A stretch of DNA of 64,000 nucleotides from Incurvaria masculella (Eukaryota > Arthropoda > Insecta > Lepidoptera > Incurvariidae): positions 13,211,001 to 13,275,000 of the forward strand of contig OX335660.1 in NCBI GenBank assembly GCA_946894095.1, written 5' to 3'. The notes beneath the pieces are model-generated. The model made no database searches. It was given only the letters and a program-made list of their open reading frames with translations, and was not told the DNA's origin. This document shows positions 1-11,845 of the stretch, in pieces. Numbering within the stretch: the stretch's first letter is position 1; each line of letters starts with the position of its first letter. The translations under genes were made by a program, and so were the position numbers.

Positions 1-220
1 CTGAGAAAATAAGCAGTCAATCACAGACTGTCAGAGTTAGAGGGCAATCATAGACTGACGGTACCAGAGACTGACCGAGTTGAAGGGAAGTCATAGACGG
101 AAATAACAGGCAGTCAGAGTTAGAGGGCGATCATAGTCTAGGAGCTAGAGGGATATCACACACTGACAAATCGCATCGTATAGCATCATCGGATAGCAAT
201 CACAGTCTGACAAAGTCATC
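1..220. repeat. degenerate tandem repeat
   Basis: A loose tandem array. The motif 'AGTTAGAGGGCAATCATAGAC' or close variants recurs near 35-57, 80-101, 118-137 and 142-160, mixed with 'CACAGACTGTCAG'-like pieces. No open frame or known family is recognised. It abuts the terminal-repeat element that starts at 234. Confidence 0.55.
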
Positions 221-233
221 GGAAAAGCGTTTA

Positions 234-644
234 GGGCGTGTGTGCGTCAAAATAGATGGCGCCACGGTCGTTCGTAGGTATTTTTACTAATACTCCTGAA
301 AATTATTAAGTTACAAACTAAAACGTAGTGGCGAGCACATTAAGCGATTCTGTCATATCAATACGTCTCATAAAGATATTAAAAAAATATGCTGGAATTT
401 ATGAGATAATATGGAATTCTGAGGGTGTGTACAAAAAGTTGCCATTTCCAATTATCAACTTTTTTAGCTATGCCTCAAAATTAACTCTAACTAATTATGC
501 CACCCTTTTTATACATTGTTTTATAACACAACTGCTTAGTGTTCTCGCCAATACAGTTACAGTTTGTAATTTCCTATTTTTGGGCAGTTACAGCACAAAT
601 AGCGACAAAGACTGTGGCGCCATCTACACGAACGCACCCACCCC
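234..644 (+). mobile_element. 411-bp non-autonomous terminal-inverted-repeat element, long form
   Basis: The left end reads GGGCGTGTGTGCGTC followed by AGATGGCGCCACGGTC. The right end reads inverted, with GACTGTGGCGCCATCTAC then CGCACCCACCCC. The flanks are TTTA and TTTAA, suggesting a TTA or TTAA target. The interior is AT-rich. A 215-codon open frame (328-975) starts at a non-ATG codon inside it and runs out of the right end, so it is not a gene. A 124-bp relative is at 38550-38673 and a degraded relative at 32345-32790. Confidence 0.65.
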
Positions 645-3356
645 TTTAATACGACTTCTGCTCTTACTCACAGAACCAACTTACTGTTATTATGGATTAA
701 AGGAAGATAATGCCAATGCGATTATTACAATAGCCGAGTCTTGTGACATCACAGCATTATTGTTTATTGCTATCGATAACAATGTGGGGCGAGCATCGCC
801 TGACATCGGCCGGTGGAAACTTTTCGAAATGATTCAGAGATTATTTTTATCAGGTTCCCAAATCTCATGTTTTCTGGAGGTCATGTTGTGCATGAAATTT
901 AGTCCGGTAACGCCCGTGGGTACTAAATTGCGTCGAAGGTTATGGGTTCGAAACCTAAGATGTGCGCCTCTTTGATTGGTTACTTCTTAGTTTGGAACCA
1001 ACTTAAAACCGAAGGTACCTTATGGGGTACTTACTTACATTATGACTACGTACTCGGTGACAGGGTTAAGCTCGGCAGTATTAGTACCATCGCAATGAAT
1101 TAAACAAGGATGTTAAACGTTCTTGGAATTAAATGTGGTCGATTCAAAATATGTCTTGTGTTTTAGTTTAGTTTAATGTGGTCCGGCTGACGGGACCTTT
1201 CCTTTGTTTCAGCTAGAAACATGATGGCATATCACCTAGGTTCGTCTAGAATGAGGTCGGATGGAATTTTAGGTGCGTATTTTGGAGATTTGCTGATTAT
1301 GAGTAGGAGTGATAGTTAGCCATTTATACCTTGTACAATAATAACACCTTTAAATTAAAAATATTCGTAGGTAATTCGTAAACAATAAGTATATGATTCG
1401 TAGGTAATAATCGTACGTAATTTGTAAACAATTCCTTTGAACATTCTGTGGTCACAGTGATGCATGGTGCAGCGGCAATCTTCTACCAAATGCGAAACGT
1501 TCACGAGATTCCAGCCAATATCCGCACCTCCATCGAAAATGTTAGCATTCCGTAAATTCGTGGGAACTCTCCCCGCGTACTGCGCTGTGCAGAATTCGAA
1601 TGGATGTGGTACAAGTGAAAATTAAAAGTGCGCAGATAAATCACACGGCGATGGGAAATTTCATCTTGAGCGCATGATGCAATTTACTCGTGTTGTGGTT
1701 TGACGAGATTTCGCCATCGTCACTCTCCTTATCAATCGGTCAGATTTCGAATTAGAAGCACAGGCAGCTAAGGTATTCATAACGCCTTGAATTAAACTTA
1801 AGGCGTATACGAACTTAAGGCGCGCAACCTCCTTCGTGAGGGGTGGTTAGGTGTATGTAAGAAAGTAATCCGTTTTATAATTAACAAAAAAAGCTAATAA
1901 TAAATTATAAAGCTCATACAATTTGTTTTAGAACGGAATATTCATTTAAAATGATAATAGTTTTCTCAAAATAAATTAGGACCTTTTTCAGTGGATGATA
2001 AAGCTGCCCGATTGGTTATTTCTCATTCATTATTTTTATAACCGTTACTTTCGCAGCAACACGAATAAATGCGATTGGAAGAACTATATCATAGCGCCTT
2101 AAGTGCTCTTAACACGTGAATCCAATTAAACTTATCAGCTAATCCCTCTGCGACTATATCTTTCTCAGCATTAACGATAGCTTCATTTGGTATGTTGGTG
2201 TCAGCAAGAAGCTTATTGCAAATATTATTTTTGTATATGTAATGTTTTTATCTACTCCTACCATCTGACCGTTTGCCCAGTCGTGCATTGCTATTCTATC
2301 CGCTAGAGCCAATTCGGGAGATCATGTCCGATCGATTGTGATTATATTGTCGCTTTAAGTGCAACTGTACAACTCCGTTTGTAAATATTGCGACAATGGC
2401 TATGTAGATAATGTTCAGTAAGATATTGTGAAAAAATATCTGACTGTTTGATGAAACAGTATACTTAACTAGACAGAAGAAATGCAAAGGATCGAGGTGT
2501 TTGTCGCAGTAAGATTTATTAATCAGTGAAGTAACTAAAACCCGGCATTTAGCGTTATCAACGGTTCACGTTGATATCTTTACTAGTGATTTAGCTAAAT
2601 CCCTATTAATATTTATTGAAATAGACAAAATGTCGACTTGTCATGCTATTTCACTTGACTGGTCTAGTGATATAGAAGATACAGAGGTAAATCCAAGATG
2701 ACATGGCGGAAAGTTTTTTGGTGTTGTTTAAAGATGACATGGACCGTTTACGTTAAGATTAATGAATAGAAGGCGCTGAGCATAATTCTCAAATTAACCT
2801 TTCTTATTTATTGTAACATCTACAACAACAGCAAATAACTGTTAATATTATTGTTGTTGTGCCAAACGTCACCAAACAGCTGATGTTACTACTCCTGTTG
2901 CTTGTGTTGTATTTGCTACAAAAAATACCCATCGTTAATTTAAATAAGATGCCTTCTTATTTTTTATTCTCATTCAATCATACAATTTATATTTCCCTGC
3001 GACATTGACACACATACACTGTAGCTTTTTTAGCGTTTTTATATAAAAGTAAGATGAAGAACATCTAATAGGTAGGTAAAAGCCTTCACCATGGATCATC
3101 CCATTGGGATGCAACCAGGGAAACCAGACACATTTGAAGATTATATATGTTTTAATGAAAAAATCTCGTTTATTTCAGTTACTTCATGAGTACGTCACTG
3201 CCAAACGATGAGGGTGGTAGTAACAACAGTAGAATGAGATACATCTAGTGAGCAGCGCAGTGAACATACTGTGTATTGTCATTATCACACGGAAGCCCCA
3301 TTTCGGGATATTGATTACGCAGCGGGTTGGTGCGCAACAGTTATTTTGTTTTGTAG
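645..3356. other. unassigned AT-rich interval, no gene seen
   Basis: No open frame with family resemblance, no RNA gene and no clear repeat boundary is visible in about 2.7 kb. Open frames are short and low in complexity. It may be intergenic or decayed repeat sequence. Confidence 0.5.
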
Positions 3357-3695
3357 CGTTTTTAGGGTTCCGTACCCAAAGGGTGAAAACGGAACCCTAT
3401 TACTAAGCCTCCGCTGTCCGTCCGTCCGTCCGTCCGTCCGTCCGTCCGTCCGTCCGTCCGTCCGTCCGTCCGTCCGTCCGTCTGTCACAGGGCTGTATCT
3501 CATGAACCGTAACAGGTAGGAAGCTGAAATTTTCACAGATTATGTATTTATTTTGCCGCTATAACAACAAATAGGTAACATTATAAAATAATAATAATTA
3601 GAGGGGAGAGGACAAAAAACCTGTATTTTTTTTGTAAATCTTGTGCGATGGTACGGAACCCTTCGTGTGCGAGTCCCACTCGCACTTGGCCGACT
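3357..3695 (-). mobile_element. (GACG)n-carrying MITE-like element, copy 1
   Basis: Minus orientation. The left end reads TTTTTAGGGTTCCGTACCC; the right end reads CTTCGTGTGCGAGTCCCACT then CGCACTTGGCCGACTTTT. Between them are a long (TCCG)n array, 'CTGTATCTCATGAACCGTAA' and 'GCCGCTATAACAACAAATAG', the core shared by all copies. Open frames in it translate the microsatellite (SVRP or TDGR repeats) and are not genes. From memory, elements like this with hitchhiking (GTCY)n microsatellites have been described in moths. Confidence 0.8.
3416..3481. repeat. (TCCG)n microsatellite, about 16 units
   Basis: Near-perfect run of TCCG inside the preceding element, the longest such array in the window. 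Other copies have about 2 to 10 units, so it has expanded here. Confidence 0.9.
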
Positions 3696-3820
3696 TTTTT
3701 TTCTATGTAAGAGGACTTCCGAGGCAGTGGCGGCGGAGAGTAATCGAGCGACCCATGAAAAATACGGAAACGAAGAATATCCAAACGTAACACAAAGCCG
3801 AGATCATGGCCTTTGTGATA

Positions 3821-4120
3821 TAAAAACTGTCAAGTGCGAGTCGCACTTGCACACGAAGGGTTCCGTACCATAACACAAGATTTTAACCTAATCACGTTTC
3901 TTGTATGGTGGCTCACCTTATTTATTTTTATTTTAATGTTTACTATTGATTGTTATAGTGGCATATACTCTGTGAAAGTTTATACATACTCTGTGAAAAT
4001 GTCAGCTGTCCTACCTATTGCGGGTTATGAGTTGCAGCCCTGTGACCGACGGACGGACGGACAGCGGAGGCTGAGTAATAGGGTTCCGTTTGGTACCCTT
4101 TGGATTCGGAATCCTAAAAA
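3821..4120 (+). mobile_element. (GACG)n-carrying MITE-like element, copy 2
   Basis: Plus orientation: CAAGTGCGAGTCGCACTTGC and GAAGGGTTCCGTACCAT at the left, and GCGGAGGCTGAGTAATAGGG then GGAATCCTAAAAA at the right. The array is short (about three units). It lies 125 bp after copy 1 in the opposite orientation. Confidence 0.75.
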
Positions 4121-5803
4121 GATCTTAATGTCCATTTACTGCGGACAATGAATTAACGTTTTTTTGTGCGTCGCGCGTAGTGAAAGCGAAAACGTGAATT
4201 TATCCACACTAGTGTAACGTGTCTCCGTTTCCGAACGTGCGCCGTGCGACTCGAATTACGAAAGGACAGTGTTACATCAGTGAGTTATAGTGAGTTATAG
4301 AGAATTGATAGCAAAAGAGGTAATGCAGCCAGTTTTGGTAACTGCGCGTTCCGATTTGAACTTTAAACGAATACACTGCTAAAGCGTTTACAAGCGTCCC
4401 GAATCATATTGCACGCTCAAACGATTTGGACCGTTAGTGCACGCGCTTACTGAAACATAACAACAAACTTGGAACAAATGACGTTAATTGTAGTAGTTCA
4501 CCTCAGATTTGAATCAAATCAATTGCTCTAAGTTGAACTTGAATTTTCAACTAAGGTACATGCAAAGGTTTGTGAAAAAACACGGTGGAAAGACGATAAA
4601 CTACAATTTAAAACGTCAAAAAGTGACATTGACAGTTGCACACACAGTGCCCTACCTCCAAAGCGTGAGCACTGTGCACGGTATTGCATGACACTGCGCT
4701 AACTTTATACCGTTACGGGACGCCATTTTGAGGGCTGTAAGCGCGAATCGGACCAGTTTTAAGAGCGCTTTTGGTAACTCATTCAAATCGGACCGCGACC
4801 TAAGATGGTTAGAAAAAAAAACACCAATGAGTGAACAAAAATTGTTGCAGCCACTTTTGGTGAAATTGTCGGAAAACATTTGAATGAGCAAATAAAAGTC
4901 ATGCAGCCTTCAACTCCAAAAATATATGGAACTACTAATATAAACTGTTTGGAATGACTATTAATAGCGAAATTGAAGATATAGGAACATATGGGAATGG
5001 GAATTGGAGCAGGTAATAATGAGAAGTGTTGGAAATGAGTAATAAAGGGATTTTGGAATGGGATGGACTTGGAATGACTCATCTATGGCGTAAACCCTGG
5101 GATTCGAAATCGCAACCTTCGAACCAAGAGACCGAGGACGCGCTCTCACGGGACGCACATCCTGCAAGTAAGTGTAAAGATATGATTGCTTTTGCTCGTA
5201 CTGCTCCAACGTCGTCGCCATCAAGATATTATTTATCATTTGCTAGACTTCATTTTATTCTTGTTGGCCGCAGTCTGCGCCGGCGCGTATCTCAGCATCT
5301 CGCAAGGATTTACTGCGGAGTTAATTATTGTTTTCTGTAGTAATGTATGTAAATATCCCTGCGTCGGGGCGGAACCGCCGCGGTAGGTCTCTTCGTGTGC
5401 AGCTAATTAGCTACGCCTTTAAACCCGTTCTCCGAAAACGTCAAACTGGATGCCCACCTCGACGATGTACTCGTAATTGTGCCACTGCGGAGATCGCTCG
5501 ACGGTGGAACGCGAAATGTCATGAAAATATCGGTTCATTGTTACATTACGCATACAACACCGCCGCCGCAGAGTAAGAATTAGGCATTTTGTAGCAAAAA
5601 TCGAGTGGAAACATTAGATATGCTATATCTACATAACTATCTACACATTTACATAAACTAATATTGTATATGCACTATATTATAGCAGCATCATGCCGAT
5701 TCGTGCACTTCTTTTTATGCACTTGTACTTTTGTTTGTAAGCACTTGCACTTATTTATTTTCTTGTCTATTCATTATTTGATATTAAATAAAGATCTAGT
5801 TCG
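4121..5803. other. unassigned interval, no gene seen
   Basis: Mixed sequence with short overlapping open frames in both strands and no recognisable domain. Small internal duplications occur, such as GTGAGTTATAGTGAGTTATAG near 4279 and GTTTTGGTAACT-like pieces near 4332 and 4770. Nothing here can be assigned. Confidence 0.45.
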
Positions 5804-6047
5804 TTTTTATGGTTCCATACCCAAAGTAAACCCTATTGATAAGCCTCCGCTGTCCGTCCGACGGTCCGTCCGCCTGTCACAGGACTGTATCGCAGAGTGT
5901 ATATGTATTTTGCCGTTATAACAAATAAAAAAATATAAATAAAAATGAAAGTTGGGCCCCATACAAAAAACGTGATTATTGTGTTCAATCTTATACGATG
6001 GTACGGAAGCCTTCATGTGCGAGTCCGATTCGCAGTTGCCCGATTTT
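5804..6047 (-). mobile_element. (GACG)n-carrying MITE-like element, copy 3
   Basis: Minus orientation, shortened and diverged. Left TTTTTATGGTTCCATACCC, then AAGCCTCCGCTGTCCGTCCG and CTGTCACAGGACTGTAT, right GGTACGGAAGCCTTCATGTG and GCGAGTCCGATTCGCAGTTG. The array is broken by a CCGACGG interruption. Confidence 0.7.
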
Positions 6048-6430
6048 TTATTACATTTACTGAAGATGAACTTATTATTTCCTCAGGTAGTTAATTGTAC
6101 TGTGTGTCGATAAAACATTATAATCACATACTAAATTAAATCAGAAATGTAGGCCCAAATGAATTTAAAAAATGTACTGTACCGATGGTTAGTAGATTTT
6201 ATAATATAATTATTGAAATTATAACAATAATGGTGCGAAACAATAGGAATATTATATGGGTCTTTATAACGTATTAACTAAATCGACTAGTTTTACTCAA
6301 ATTGTTAAGAGAGGTTTGTTTAGTAGTACATAGATTTTGTTAGATTGAGCTATTGTAGTGATTGCACTGCTCTTCTAGTGAAAGCCACGTTATTACGCCT
6401 ACCCAGTCAATTTTGCAGATGGCACTCACT

Positions 6431-6613
6431 GTTTGAAAAATGTTACGGCTTTTTACGCGGTGGAAGAGATGATTTCCGACGTTTCGAGCTAACCATTCAT
6501 CCCATTGTCAAGGAGGCATCCACCACGTTTGTACGCAGACAGACGCCGCGTGAAAAGTCGTAACATTTTTTAAACATGTCTAACGACCGCGGTAATCTCA
6601 TAACTATCAAAGA
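6431..6613. mobile_element. foldback element with 8-bp flanking duplication
   Basis: It begins GTTTGAAAAATGTTACGGC and its right part carries the inverse, CGTAACATTTTTTAAAC, followed by AACGACCGCGGTAATCTCA. It is flanked by direct CACTCACT (6423-6430 and 6614-6621). A second copy at 26821-27022 has an 11-bp duplication. The two tails differ after GGTAATCTCA, which is more like a retroposed tail than a cut-and-paste end. Confidence 0.65.
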
Positions 6614-6747
6614 CACTCACTCATCTTTTATCTCATTTGGGTTCTGTAATACCTCTACAAATATATATTACATGATTTTATTTGATTTGATTAAAATAAT
6701 GGACCGTAAGCTGTGCTCCCCATGCAAACGTATTTCACTAATTATTT

Positions 6748-7062
6748 AAAAACCGGCCAAGTGCAAGTCGGACTCGCACACGAAGGGTTCCGTACCATCG
6801 TAAAAAATAAAACAAAAAAATCACGTTTTTTGTATGGGAGCCCCCTTTAATTTTAATTATTTTTTAATCTTACCTATTTGTTGTTATAGCGGCAAAATAA
6901 ATACACACTCTGTGAAAATTTCAGCTGTCTACTTGTTACGGTTACTGAGATACAGCCCTGTGACAGACGGACAGACGGACGGACGGACGGACGGACGGAC
7001 GGACAGCGGAGGCTTAGTAATAGGGTTCCGTTTTCACCCTTTGGGTACGGAACCCTAAAAAC
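6748..7062 (+). mobile_element. (GACG)n-carrying MITE-like element, copy 4
   Basis: Good-quality plus copy: AAAACCGGCCAAGTGCAAGT at the left; TGTTGTTATAGCGGCAAAAT and TTACTGAGATACAGCCCTGT in the core; about ten GACG units; GGGTACGGAACCCTAAAAA at the right. Confidence 0.85.
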
Positions 7063-7296
7063 CAAGGTTCAAATTGACTTCATATTCGGTCTCATAAAAC
7101 CATTTCGAAAATAAACTGTAATTGATTAGATATTTTTGACGAAGTGTGCAAAAAGTCGGAAGCAAGTTTTTGCACTATGCTTCATAATTATCTCCTAAAT
7201 GCCAGCCTTTAGTATACATTGTTGCACGAGAATAAATACATAACTTCGTAGTTCACAACAATGCAGTCATGTAGTTTGTAACTATATTTGGAGGGT

Positions 7297-7356
7297 TATA
7301 CCAGAAATAGCTACGAACCACTGTGACGCCATCTACATCGGCGCATACACTTTCCA
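7297..7356 (+). repeat. fragment of the GGCGCCATCTAC terminal repeat
   Basis: Contains CAGAAATAGCTACGAACCAC then GTGACGCCATCTACATCGGC and GCATACAC, matching the right end of the 234-644 and 38550-38673 family. No partner end is seen nearby. Confidence 0.45.
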
Positions 7357-10300
7357 ATAGGCGAAGGATTGTAGGGAAGACTACAAAACTCGCTAAATAC
7401 TTCTTATTTTCGCTGTTACTATGACATTTCTAATCAGCCCGTCACTGCCACCGTTATCAAACTAAGCTTAACTCCAAATTTAGCCCTAGGCAGGCATAAT
7501 TAAAACGTTACATTTTAACTATACATAAAGTAATGCCGTTGTAAATAAAAAAATATCATTGATATTCATTGGTTTGCATTAATTTATTCTCAAATGTAAA
7601 TTGCAACGCCATCCCTGTTCAACGCTTGTATGACTTTAGCAATATCTTCCTACTATAATTTATCTATACTTTACACAGATTTAAGGGGTAATGACACACG
7701 TCAATTGGCTGTTTTTAAATCGCGATACAATATTTATTTATAAACGTAATTCCACCAGGCTCTTATTTTCATCGAAGAAAGCAGTTTTCTCATAATTTTC
7801 GATCGAACGGCCGCGCCGCCGCCGCCTGTCAGTCATTCGTCTCAATTACCACGGGGAAACTTCCCTGACGTGCGTCGTGTTATTCGCCGCCGTTCGTCTA
7901 GCGTGGCGTGCATCTTCATAGGACGAGAGCCCACGACCATAACTTTAAGAGAGTCGGCAACGTTTCTGCATTCCCCATGTTACGGGTTATATCTGTTTAC
8001 CTACACGCTCTTGATTTTACACAATTTTTTACTAGCTGAAATTTGCCTGAGTCTAGGTATGTTCGACGAACTGATTCTTTTATATCATTTGTAAAGTTGT
8101 AAAGTCAATTGTGAGAATCTGTAAATTGTGTTTATTGAATTATTATACTTAGTTAGTTTATGTATGAATGCACTGTTGATTCTCCGAATAAATACAATAC
8201 AATAATGCAACCAGTGGTGTCGCCTGTGGTTTGTCGCTGCGCTGCCTGCAATTTGCACCCTTCAGTCATATATATATCACGCTTCTTTCCGATTTATTCG
8301 CATCAATTGACCAATGTTCTCTTTAAAACAAGATTTTCATACGGTTTTCTATGGTATTTTTTTACAATTTTTAATTTTCTCTAATGGTCTCCCGGGTATG
8401 TGCGACGCTATTGTTGTCTGAAAATTGTGTTTTAGTTTGTATAATCTATCGTTCAACGTGATTTGGAAGAATCAGACAGATTGCTACGATACAGTTCGGT
8501 AAATTTTTTCACACATTTGAATTTTTGGAATCAGAATAACCAAATCTATCTATTTTATAAGGTTTGGTCGTAAAACGATGAGGCAAACATTTTGGTCATA
8601 GTCTCTCGTACTATCACCCCGCGCAGTTCGAGCGGAACGCGGGTGAGCGAGTGCATGAATGCATCGAGGAAGGACGGCAGTGGCAACGGAACCTCATATT
8701 TTTTTCTAATATTTTGATACAAATCAACTGAGGGCTATGGATCTATATGTTTATATTTGTTATATACATTTATTTATATCTTTTGTTTCAAACGTTTAAG
8801 AGGATGATGAGCCGATCAAGTTCCATCCAAATTAAGATTTTTTATTTTTATTTTGCACATTAAATAAATCAACTGAGAGCTATGGCTGCACGCCTTCGTT
8901 TTTTATGCATGTATGTCTGTGATTTACACCCCTGTAAAACTTGTATGCAAATACAAAAATGCGTATATCATGGATACAAGTTAAATTAACAGGCCGGCAT
9001 TCGCAGCCCTTGTGAAAGTCCATGGGCGCCGTCGGGCGCCTTTTTAGTGAGGTCCTGGCGTGCGCCATATGCCGCGCTTAATATAATAATAGTAATAATA
9101 ATAATTAGTAATTTTGCAAAGTTTCAGAATAATATTCCTTAATTTGACCGAGGCAAAGGGCAGGAGCCATTGCAGAACACTTGATCACCTCATTACCCTC
9201 TTAAAAGTACGTAATACATCCGAGTAAAATGAGGCCGAATTCATTATTTCTACCAATGTAAGCTTCAAACGTAAGACAACCATCTTGACGGAGAAGGAAT
9301 TTTCTTACCTTTAGCATCGTCGTATCACGTAACTACCTCTGAAACAAAAGATATATTAAATTAACAATCGTAAGAAACCCATTTAGGTACAACTGATTTG
9401 GAATAGGGCTGGAAGTGCGGTTAGGGTTACCATCTGTCAGTATTTTTCCTGAGTTGTTAGGCTTTTGGGTGCCTGTCAGGATTGTTTTGGGAAAACTAGG
9501 CAAATAATGTCAAGACTTTCTTCAGACAGGCAAGAAAGAGTACTCGTTAAAGGTATTTATTTATGAGCAAAATTAGTAAGAAAACAAGATAGGAAGATCG
9601 CCCTATTCAATTTTAATATTATATTATATGTGAAATGTGCTACTGGGTACATGCCTATTTTATTCAAAATGGGCTGCTGACTCTGTGTGTGTTTACATTC
9701 TAAGTCTATGTTATTGGGAATCCATGTTCAGTTACATAAAAACAATTGTTGTTAGATTACGTTTAGATGGATTTCCTGCTAGTAAACCTATGGGTTTCCT
9801 TGATTTTTATATTCGCAAATACAACAAAATAAAACCTAAATCCGCTTTCGCCACCAGCTCGTGTAAGTCAGCGGTAAGACCTAAACCCGGTCCGCGGGCC
9901 TTATGCGGCGGTGATATGAGGTATATACAAGTTGTATATACTAAGTTGGTATATAGCCAAAGGTTCTGTCACCCGTCATGCCCGAGTGGACCCTCAACTA
10001 GAGTACACGAGACATAAACACACGACTTCAAAACATTTCATGTCTCTCTGTTGGCCCTCAACGAATAAAGGTTGAGTACCGCTTTTCTAAGTTGTATGCT
10101 GTCACTCATAACAAATCTCGTTTATTTTCGTTCCACACAAAATAGTTTCTAATTTCTAAACAAGTGTCGCTAAATACTGACCACCCACACCGCGCTAGTC
10201 ATAGTTCCGGCCGAATCCATTTCACTTTCCATCTCGGTCCATCCCGGCGCGGCAGGTCAAATAATAGTCGTACCGATGCACACCCACAGTGACTAAAGAA

Positions 10301-11695
10301 ACACCATGGTTACGATGAGCACGGAAGTTGTATTATGACCGAAGGTGACCGAGGTCCCGCAGGGTCAATGTCAGACATCAAGTCGGCGAGCGCGCGGTGG
10401 CGGTGGTGCGGGGAGGGGCAGCTATACGTTTTACTTTCTACCCGCGAAATTATGCGACGTGCATTATCATATCGCGTTTCGTATGCGCCATGAGCTCATG
10501 TCGATCGCGAGAGCAGCATGTTACGTCGCAAGCAGGGCGAGCGCCGAAACATTGCTGCTTGCGACGCGCAAGTGACGTCTCAGAATTGCACTAAAGGCCC
10601 TAGTATGAGCCAGTCCAATGGTTTTAGAAATAAGCGGCGATATATAATAAATAATGTAATAGATAATAAACGCTACCGAAGACTTGAAAATCACGTATGG
10701 TTATTATTAGGACGATACTAAATAACAATGTAATATGTTTGGATTTTTATTTCTTCCAAAATTAAAAAGTAGGAGCAGGATAAGATAATATTTTTAAACG
10801 ACAAAGAAGTAATTTATTCCGCACAAACATATGCGGGCGAAGATTCGCGATTGTTTTGTGTAATACATAAAGCACATAATGAATTTATCAGACATTTACA
10901 TATTTAGACATGTTATCACAAAAACCTTTTGTTTACAGTTAAGAACCTATCGACTAATTTTTAAACTTATTTTTAACAATGTTTTGTGTTTCATTCTTAA
11001 GTTATAAAGACATGACGCTTTTTTATAGCCAACCATACCTGCATTATTATAAGAACAATTTCTTATCACGGTCGCAACAAAATTGATGGTGATGTAGATG
11101 AACATGGAATGCTCCCCTAGGGTTCAGAACTATAAAAGACCGGTTGTTATAATATTTGCGAGATGATCCGGTAGCGTACTTTGCTGCAGATTTCAAAATA
11201 TACTTCTCATAAAAATACCAAGTCATGCATGCTGTGTAGTTGTCAAAGAAAATGCAATGGTCGAGAAACTAATTTTTTTATTTATGTAACCGTTTATGAA
11301 GCAGGTGATGTGTAATTATGTACTTGTCAGTGTTGCCGAGTTGAAGAGCCAGTCAGTCAATCTCTGACGAAGATGATTCGAGGGTTTTACAATTGCATCA
11401 ATAACTGACAGCTCGCATGGAATCCTGGTCGGCCGAACGCAATAACTTCGGCAGACCAGTGGCATGTATGGTGTGATCATTTGCTGAATACCATGTGGTG
11501 ACCAACCAGACCGACATTGAATGTTTAGTACCTATTAGACTTTGGTTACGGAGCTGTTTAGGTAGCCGGATAACACAACACGTTACTCTGCATGAATAAT
11601 AATACTATAAGTAATATATACATATTTTCATACAATTTGAGTTTTATTTTCGTAGAAAATTTGGATTATTCTGGTACTTTCATCCAAACAAGAAC
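7357..11695. other. unassigned interval, no gene seen
   Basis: About 4.3 kb, mostly AT-rich, with short CpG-richer patches near 7807-7960, 8620-8690 and 10200-10590. AATAAA-containing stretches with low-complexity tails near 8190 look like old retroposon 3' ends. A 126-codon frame at 9637-10017 has no recognisable motif. Frames at 10345-10594 overlap one another in a GC-rich patch and are unsupported. Confidence 0.45.
8990..9068 (-). repeat. short shared repeat (CCCATGGGC / CCTGGCGTACGCC type)
   Basis: Carries GTCCATGGGCGCCGTCGGGC then GCCTTTTTAGTGAGGTCCTG and GCGTGCGCCATA. The same series (CCATGGGC, CGTCGGGC, GAGGGCCTGGCGTACGCCA) recurs at 35515-35560, 53995-54085 and 60790-60863, so this is a dispersed repeat, probably a retroelement piece. 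Confidence 0.55.
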
Positions 11696-11845
11696 ATTTT
11701 CAACCGACTTCAAGAATCGAGGAGGTGGTTCTCAATTCGTCTGTATGTTTTTCTTATGTGTATGTTACTCGAAATCTCCGCAAATTGTCAACCGATTTAA
11801 ATAAATATTTTTATCATCAGTAGGGCATATCTCAGGCATGGTCTT
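11696..11845 (+). repeat. AACCGACTTC repeat, 5' fragment
   Basis: Reads CAACCGACTTCAAGAATCGA then GGAGGTGGTTCTCAATTCGT and CTGTATGTTTTTCTTATG. It lies directly before a longer member of the same family in the same orientation. Confidence 0.6.

Noticed and set aside
328..975. 215-codon open frame on the plus strand
   Set aside because: Starts at a non-ATG codon inside a terminal-repeat element, crosses its right end, and shows no domain.
3410..3482. CRISPR-like array
   Set aside because: A four-base microsatellite without spacers, in eukaryotic repeat sequence.
3271..3536. Open frames encoding SVRP or TDGR repeats on both strands
   Set aside because: They are translations of the (TCCG)n microsatellite inside a non-autonomous element.
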